Shown: positions 59,593 through 64,000 of the stretch, piece after piece | How the letters are laid out: the number at the start of each line of letters is the position of its first letter | How positions within the stretch are numbered: the first letter of the stretch is position 1 | DNA from: Acidimicrobiales bacterium | GTDB lineage: Bacteria > Actinomycetota > Acidimicrobiia > Acidimicrobiales > Aldehydirespiratoraceae | DNA length: 64,000 nt | NCBI GenBank assembly: GCA_029263195.1 | Contig: JAJCXX010000048.1 | Coordinates: 49,209 to 113,208 of the forward strand | Direction of reading: 5' to 3' | Made by a program: the position numbers and the translations under genes | Notes under the pieces: generated by a model | The model's input: the letters and a program-made list of their open reading frames with translations, nothing else | What the model was told of the DNA's origin: nothing | Databases searched by the model: none

Positions 59593-60077
59593 CACGCCTC
59601 CTTACCGGCCGCGCTGAGCACAGCCTTTACGATGTTGTGGTAGCCGGTGCAGCGACAGAGGTTGCCTTCGAGGCCGACTCTGACGCCGGGTTCGTCGAGG
59701 TCGGGGTATTCCTCCAGCAGGGAGACCGAAGCGAGGATCATGCCGGGGGTGCAGTATCCGCATTGCAAACCGTGGCATTCGTGGAAGGCCTGCTGCATGG
59801 GGTGCAGCCCGTCGCCGTCGGTGGTGTCGGCGAGGCCTTCGATGGTAGTGATGTCGCACCCTTCGGCCTGCACAGCGAGCATCGTGCATGACTTGGCCGA
59901 CTGTCCGTCGACGAGAATGGTGCAAGCGCCGCAACTGCTCGAATCGCATCCGATATTGGTTCCGGTGAGCCCTATTTCGTCTCTCAGTGCGTGAACGAGA
60001 AGGGTTCGGGGCTCGACCTCGAGATCGTGAGATCGGCCGTTGACCGACAATCGAATTCGGACCGCGTTGGCTGGCAT
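59592..60077 (-). CDS. coxS: Two [2Fe-2S] small subunit of a molybdenum hydroxylase (CoxS-like)
   Basis: 161 residues. Plant-type [2Fe-2S] cluster in [20 protein letters not shown] followed by SC, and the second cluster in [20 protein letters not shown] and [18 protein letters not shown]. These are the eight expected cysteines. It links the Mo site to the FAD subunit. GGAGG precedes the ATG. First of the coxS-coxL-coxM run; no promoter identified with confidence in the gap upstream. Confidence 0.95.
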   Translation of the reverse strand: MPANAVRIRLSVNGRSHDLEVEPRTLLVHALRDEIGLTGTNIGCDSSSCGACTILVDGQSAKSCTMLAVQAEGCDITTIEGLADTTDGDGLHPMQQAFHECHGLQCGYCTPGMILASVSLLEEYPDLDEPGVRVGLEGNLCRCTGYHNIVKAVLSAAGKEA

Positions 60078-60314
60078 GGTGCCTCCTGGCTGAGGGTCTA
60101 TCCCGATACTTGCGCGCGAAACGACTCGTGTCGAGCGTCACAAACCGACGATGTCGCGAAGCAAACGCTGTGGGGTCGAATTCGGGGTCGGCGGGGGCGA
60201 TACAGGCCCTTGTGACGAACTACTCTCCCTGGTGAGATAGCAACGACGCATAGTGGAAGAACCCCGGCACGAACCTGATGTGGTTCGCGCACAGATGCCA
60301 GGAGGACGTACGCC
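60078..60314. other. Divergent intergenic region between coxS and the PPOX-fold gene
   Basis: The longest gap of the window (237 bases). It must hold promoters for both directions. TTGTGA near 60210 with GAGATA about 18 bases later is a possible promoter for the PPOX/PFOR pair; nothing clear for coxS. No RNA gene, hairpin terminator or repeat was noticed. Confidence 0.35.
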
Positions 60315-60746
60315 ATGACCGGAAGCGAATCAGGACCCACCGAGGGAGGATCCCCCGGCATTTCTGTTCTCGACACCGACGACTGCGTGGCCCTGTTGCG
60401 GTCGACCCCTGTCGGACGTATCGCGTTCGTTCACGACGACCGGCTCACGGTGCTCCCCGTCACCTTCGCGTGGAGCGACGATGCCATCGTGTTCCGCACT
60501 CTCGACGGCGAGAAGCTGCAGGCAGCCGACCAATTCCAAGACGTCGCCTTCGAGGTCGACGAGTGGGATGTCCGCTCCCACACCGGCTGGAGCGTGCTGG
60601 TGCGCGGCGTCGCTGAGCACATCGAGGATTGGGCCGAGATCGAGCAGCTCGAGCAGACCGAACTCGTGCCATGGGCCCGCGAGGAGTGGCGCCGGATGTG
60701 GGTGAAGGTCGTTCCAGGTGAGATCACCGGCCGGAGGATTCCATGA
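60315..60746 (+). CDS. PPOX-fold (pyridoxamine 5'-phosphate oxidase-like) protein
   Basis: 143 residues with AGGAGG ten bases before the ATG. Blocks CVALLRSTPVGRIAFVHDDR, LTVLPVTFAWSDDAIVFRTL and GEKLQAADQFQDVAFEVDEW match the short FMN- or F420-type split-barrel family, with VLVRGVAEHIEDWAEIEQLE as the last strand-helix. It overlaps the pyruvate oxidoreductase start by four bases (ATGA). Function unknown; a redox or flavin-handling role next to the oxidoreductase is inferred. Confidence 0.85.
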   Translation: MTGSESGPTEGGSPGISVLDTDDCVALLRSTPVGRIAFVHDDRLTVLPVTFAWSDDAIVFRTLDGEKLQAADQFQDVAFEVDEWDVRSHTGWSVLVRGVAEHIEDWAEIEQLEQTELVPWAREEWRRMWVKVVPGEITGRRIP

Positions 60747-63700
60747 CGGACACCAGCCGACGCTGGGTCACGATCGACGGGAACGAAGCGGCGGCGTCGA
60801 TCGCCTATCGCGTGTCCGAGGTTGCTTCGATCTACCCGATCACCCCCGCATCTCCCATGGGCGAGCTCGCCGACACCTGGTCGGCCCGCCGGATGCCGAA
60901 CATCTGGGGCACCGTCCCCGATGTGATCGAAATGCAGAGCGAGGCCGGGGCGGCCGGGGCGGTCCACGGCTCGCTTCAGGCCGGAGCCCTGACCACGACG
61001 TTCACGGCATCTCAGGGTCTGCTGCTGATGATTCCCGACATGTTCAAGATCGCCGGCGAGCTCACCCCGGCTGTCTTTCACGTCGCGGCTCGCTCCATCG
61101 CCACACACGCCTTGTCGATCTTCGGTGACCACAGCGACGTCATGACCGTGCGGGGCACCGGCTGGGCCATGCTCGCCAGCAGTTCCGTGCAAGAAGCCCA
61201 CGACATGGCGATGATCTCCCATGCCGCCACGCTGCGGAGCCGAGTGCCGTTCGTCCACTTCTTCGACGGCTTCCGGACATCACACGAGGTCAACACGATC
61301 GAGTTACTCGGCGACGACGATCTTCGGACGTTGCTGCCGCTCGATGAGGTCATCGCCCATCGCAACCGTCGACTCGACTCCAACAACCCGGTGTTGCGGG
61401 GAACCGCCCAGAACCCCGACGTGTTTTTCCAAGCTCGCGAGGCATGCAATCCCTTCCACGATTCGGTTCCCGACATCGTCACGGCCGAGATGGATCGATT
61501 CGCCGATCTGGTCGGTCGCCGGTATCACCTGGTCGACTACGAGGGGGCCGACGACGCCGACACAGTTGTGATCCAGATGGGTTCGGGCATCGGTGCGACG
61601 GCCGAGGCCGCCCGACGCCTCAACTCCGAGGGCCGAAAGGTCGGTGTCCTCACGGTGAGGCTCTACCGGCCCTTCCCCACCGACGCCATGATCGCGGCGC
61701 TGCCATCGACCGTCCGCAACGTGGTGGTGCTCGACCGAACCAAGGAACCCGGATCGGTTGGCGAGCCCCTCTTCACCGATGTCGCCACCGCCATTCTCGA
61801 AGCGAGCCAGAGCAACACCGTCACTTGGGCCGGCACCCCTCCGAGAGTGATCGGGGGCCGCTACGGATTGTCGTCCAAGGAGTACACGCCGGCGATGGCC
61901 AAGTCGATCTTCGACGAGGCCGAGGCCGAAGACCCGAAGCGCCGGTTCACGGTGGGCATCTACGACGACGTGTCACACCTGAGCTTGGCATGGGATCCCG
62001 AATGGGTGGCCGAACCTGACACCGGGGTCAAGGCTGTGTTCTACGGACTGGGTAGCGACGGGACGGTGGGCGCCAACAAGAACACCGTGAAGATCGTCGG
62101 CAACGACACCGAACTCAACGCCCAGGGCTACTTCGTATACGACTCGCGCAAGGCCGGCTCAACGACGGTGTCGCATCTGCGGTTCCGCCCCGAACCAATC
62201 GATTCGGCTTACTTGGTTTCCGAGGCCGGATTTGTCGGGGTTCATCAGTTCGGTTTCATCGAGCGTCTCGAGGTGCTCGACCTCGCCGCGCCCGGTGCCA
62301 CGGTGCTGGTCAATTCTCCCTACGGAGCCGACGACGTCTGGGATCGACTGCCGGTCGAGGCTCAACAGCGGGTGATCGATCTGGGTCTCGATCTCTGGGT
62401 TGTCGATGCCGAATCGATAGCGACCGAAGCCGGACTCGGAAAGCGGGTCAACACCGTCCTGCAGACGTGTTTCTTCGCCCTCACCGATCTGATGGAGACC
62501 GACGTCGCGGTGGCCGCCATCAAGGCCGCCATCGATTCGACCTACGCCAAGCTCGGCACCACCGTGCTCGAACGCAATCACGCCGCGGTCGATCTGGCGG
62601 TGGCAGGGCTTCAACATGTCGAGGTCCCCGACTCGGTGACCACCGAGATCTGTCGTGAACCGCCCGTTCCCGACCACGCGACTGATTTCGTGAAGCGGGT
62701 CACCGCTCGACTACTGGCCGGCGAGGGCGATCTTCTACCGGTGTCGGCGTTCACCGCCGATGGCACGTTCCCCACTGCCACCACGCAGTACGAACGCCGG
62801 TCGATCGCCCGAGAGATTCCCATCTTCGATCCCGACATCTGCACTGAATGCGCAAAGTGCGCGATCGTCTGCCCTCACGCCGCCATACGCATCAAGGCCT
62901 TCCCGGCCGAGCAGCTGAAGGGTTCGCCTCCGTCGTTCAGGTGGCGGTCGTTCCGATCGAAGGAACTCACCGATCATGTGATGACCGTGCAGGTGGCTCC
63001 CGACGACTGCACCGGATGCGGAATCTGTGTGGATGTCTGCCCGGCCCGCTCCAAGGAAAGGGTCAGCCACAAGGCCATCAATATGGAGGCGAAGAGCGAC
63101 CATCTCGATCCGGAGCGCCTCAACTGGGAGTTTTTCGGAGACATCGAGGAGCCCGACCGTCGGGTGGTCCGAACCGAGACGGTGAAGGGTTCGCAGTTGA
63201 TGCAACCGCTGTTCGAGTTCTCGGGGGCCTGCTCTGGTTGCGGCGAGACTCCCTATCTCAAGTTGCTCACCCAGCTCTACGGCGATCGGATCATCGTGGC
63301 CAACGCCACCGGCTGCTCGTCGATCTACGGCGGAAACCTGCCAACGACCCCGTGGGCAGTCGACGACAACGGGCGGGGGCCGGCGTGGTCCAACTCGCTG
63401 TTCGAGGACAACGCCGAGTTCGGGCTGGGGATTCGGATCGCGACCGATCAGCTCACTGAGGAGGCCCGCAGACTGATCGCCAAGCACTCCTCAATGCTCG
63501 GAGACGAGCTGGTGACCGCGATCCTCGCGACAGACCAGTCCGACACGGTCGGGATCTCCCGCCAGCGGAAGCTGGTCAAGAAGCTGTCGGCCATGCTTGC
63601 CGACAGCACCGAGCCGGATCTCCGACGTCTCGACTCGATCACCGATTCGCTTGTCGAGCAGGGGGTCTGGATCGTCGGCGGCGACGGCTGGGCCTACGAC

Positions 63701-64000
63701 ATCGGCTTCTCCGGTATCGATCACGCTCTGGCGTCGGGTCGCAACATCAACATTTTGGTGCTCGACACCCAGGTGTATTCCAACACTGGGGGCCAAGCGT
63801 CCAAGGCCACTCCTCGTGCGGCGGTCGCCAAGTTCGCAGCATCGGGCAAGTCGACTCCGAAGAAGGACCTCGGGCAGATCGCCATGTCCTACGAGGACGT
63901 CTATGTGGCTCAGGTCGCGATGGGGGCCAATCAGACACAGGTCGTGAAGGCCTTCACCGAGGCCGCCTCGTTCTCGGGGCCCTCGATAATCCTCGCCTAC
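60743..64000 (+). CDS. nifJ: Pyruvate:ferredoxin (flavodoxin) oxidoreductase, 3' end missing
   Basis: 1086 residues of an expected 1170-1200; runs off the right edge. The single-chain form oxidises pyruvate to acetyl-CoA and CO2, passing electrons to ferredoxin or flavodoxin. Pyrimidine-binding domain near the N-terminus (VASIYPITPASPMGELAD), CoA and gamma-like domains, two [4Fe-4S] motifs CTECAKCAIVCP (about residue 700) and CTGCGICVDVCP (about 756), the proximal cluster cysteines ACSGCGE (about 830), and the TPP site GGDGWAYDIGFSGIDHAL and QVYSNTGGQASKATP. All visible catalytic elements look intact. Coupled to the PPOX gene. Confidence 0.96.
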   Translation, partial: MTDTSRRWVTIDGNEAAASIAYRVSEVASIYPITPASPMGELADTWSARRMPNIWGTVPDVIEMQSEAGAAGAVHGSLQAGALTTTFTASQGLLLMIPDMFKIAGELTPAVFHVAARSIATHALSIFGDHSDVMTVRGTGWAMLASSSVQEAHDMAMISHAATLRSRVPFVHFFDGFRTSHEVNTIELLGDDDLRTLLPLDEVIAHRNRRLDSNNPVLRGTAQNPDVFFQAREACNPFHDSVPDIVTAEMDRFADLVGRRYHLVDYEGADDADTVVIQMGSGIGATAEAARRLNSEGRKVGVLTVRLYRPFPTDAMIAALPSTVRNVVVLDRTKEPGSVGEPLFTDVATAILEASQSNTVTWAGTPPRVIGGRYGLSSKEYTPAMAKSIFDEAEAEDPKRRFTVGIYDDVSHLSLAWDPEWVAEPDTGVKAVFYGLGSDGTVGANKNTVKIVGNDTELNAQGYFVYDSRKAGSTTVSHLRFRPEPIDSAYLVSEAGFVGVHQFGFIERLEVLDLAAPGATVLVNSPYGADDVWDRLPVEAQQRVIDLGLDLWVVDAESIATEAGLGKRVNTVLQTCFFALTDLMETDVAVAAIKAAIDSTYAKLGTTVLERNHAAVDLAVAGLQHVEVPDSVTTEICREPPVPDHATDFVKRVTARLLAGEGDLLPVSAFTADGTFPTATTQYERRSIAREIPIFDPDICTECAKCAIVCPHAAIRIKAFPAEQLKGSPPSFRWRSFRSKELTDHVMTVQVAPDDCTGCGICVDVCPARSKERVSHKAINMEAKSDHLDPERLNWEFFGDIEEPDRRVVRTETVKGSQLMQPLFEFSGACSGCGETPYLKLLTQLYGDRIIVANATGCSSIYGGNLPTTPWAVDDNGRGPAWSNSLFEDNAEFGLGIRIATDQLTEEARRLIAKHSSMLGDELVTAILATDQSDTVGISRQRKLVKKLSAMLADSTEPDLRRLDSITDSLVEQGVWIVGGDGWAYDIGFSGIDHALASGRNINILVLDTQVYSNTGGQASKATPRAAVAKFAASGKSTPKKDLGQIAMSYEDVYVAQVAMGANQTQVVKAFTEAASFSGPSIILAY

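Noticed and set aside
1..64000. tRNA, rRNA, CRISPR array, insertion sequence, prophage or plasmid origin
   Set aside because: Nothing matching conserved RNA gene features, regular direct repeats with spacers, transposase motifs or terminal inverted repeats was seen when reading both strands.

Overview
The window is 64 kb of uniformly GC-rich, gene-dense chromosome with no rRNA, tRNA, CRISPR array, insertion sequence or phage gene that I could recognise. It looks like an aerobic Actinomycetota genome, most likely an Acidimicrobiia-type lineage. The grounds are a mycothiol ligase (mshC), phosphatidylinositol-mannoside type genes (pimA, patA-like, pgsA), an InhA-like enoyl reductase, F420/PPOX-type and LLM-type flavoenzymes, many GTG starts and GTGA/ATGA overlaps, and a gene order thrS-HIT-pgsA-patA-pimA...pdxS-pdxT-yebC...ruvC-ruvA-ruvB that parallels the Mycobacterium tuberculosis Rv2614c-Rv2592c block. 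The taxonomic call is inference.

Layout. (a) 1-10.8 kb is a mosaic of accessory genes: a PPOX fragment, DUF1330, a membrane protein, an SDR, a TetR regulator divergent from a 14-TM drug exporter with a paired operator between them, dodecin plus cupin, an AraC regulator divergent from a second MFS protein, a lipase-like hydrolase, an SRPBCC protein, and a small membrane gene broken by a frameshift. (b) 10.8-14.0 kb holds queA, ruvB, ruvA, ruvC. (c) 14.1-16.5 kb holds a YdcF-like protein and an ABC ATPase/permease pair. (d) 16.5-29.2 kb is a long minus-strand run: yebC, pdxT, pdxS, a DUF3048 lipoprotein, a peptidase-dead M48 relative beside lemA, pimA, patA-like, pgsA, a small membrane protein, HIT, thrS, plsC, mshC. 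(e) 29.3-43.8 kb holds the enoyl reductase, a DJ-1/PfpI protein, two CNNM/CBS proteins, a heterodimeric ABC exporter, TauE/SafE, a stand-alone ABC ATPase, thiN, a trypsin-like protease, an M23 peptidase, a dienelactone hydrolase, and a membrane protein with a cupredoxin-like lipoprotein.

(f) 44.5-55.8 kb is the most coherent system. Nine minus-strand genes, bounded by a good promoter (54440-54468) and an 11-bp-stem terminator (44510-44539), encode an NMT1/THI5-type ABC importer, an LLM flavoprotein, methylmalonate-semialdehyde dehydrogenase, dihydropyrimidinase, a class III aminotransferase and a beta-ureidopropionase-like nitrilase. A divergent MocR-type regulator and a palindromic operator lie at the promoter end. 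Together these give import and breakdown of uracil/thymine to acetyl-CoA/propionyl-CoA, except that no dihydropyrimidine dehydrogenase is present. The LLM flavoprotein occupies the place where the first reductive step would be expected.

(g) 56.4-60.1 kb is a form II CoxSLM-type molybdenum hydroxylase. (h) 60.3-64 kb is a PPOX-fold protein translationally coupled to a large pyruvate:ferredoxin oxidoreductase that runs off the right edge. No stretch longer than about 300 bases is without a gene; the longest gap is 60078-60314.
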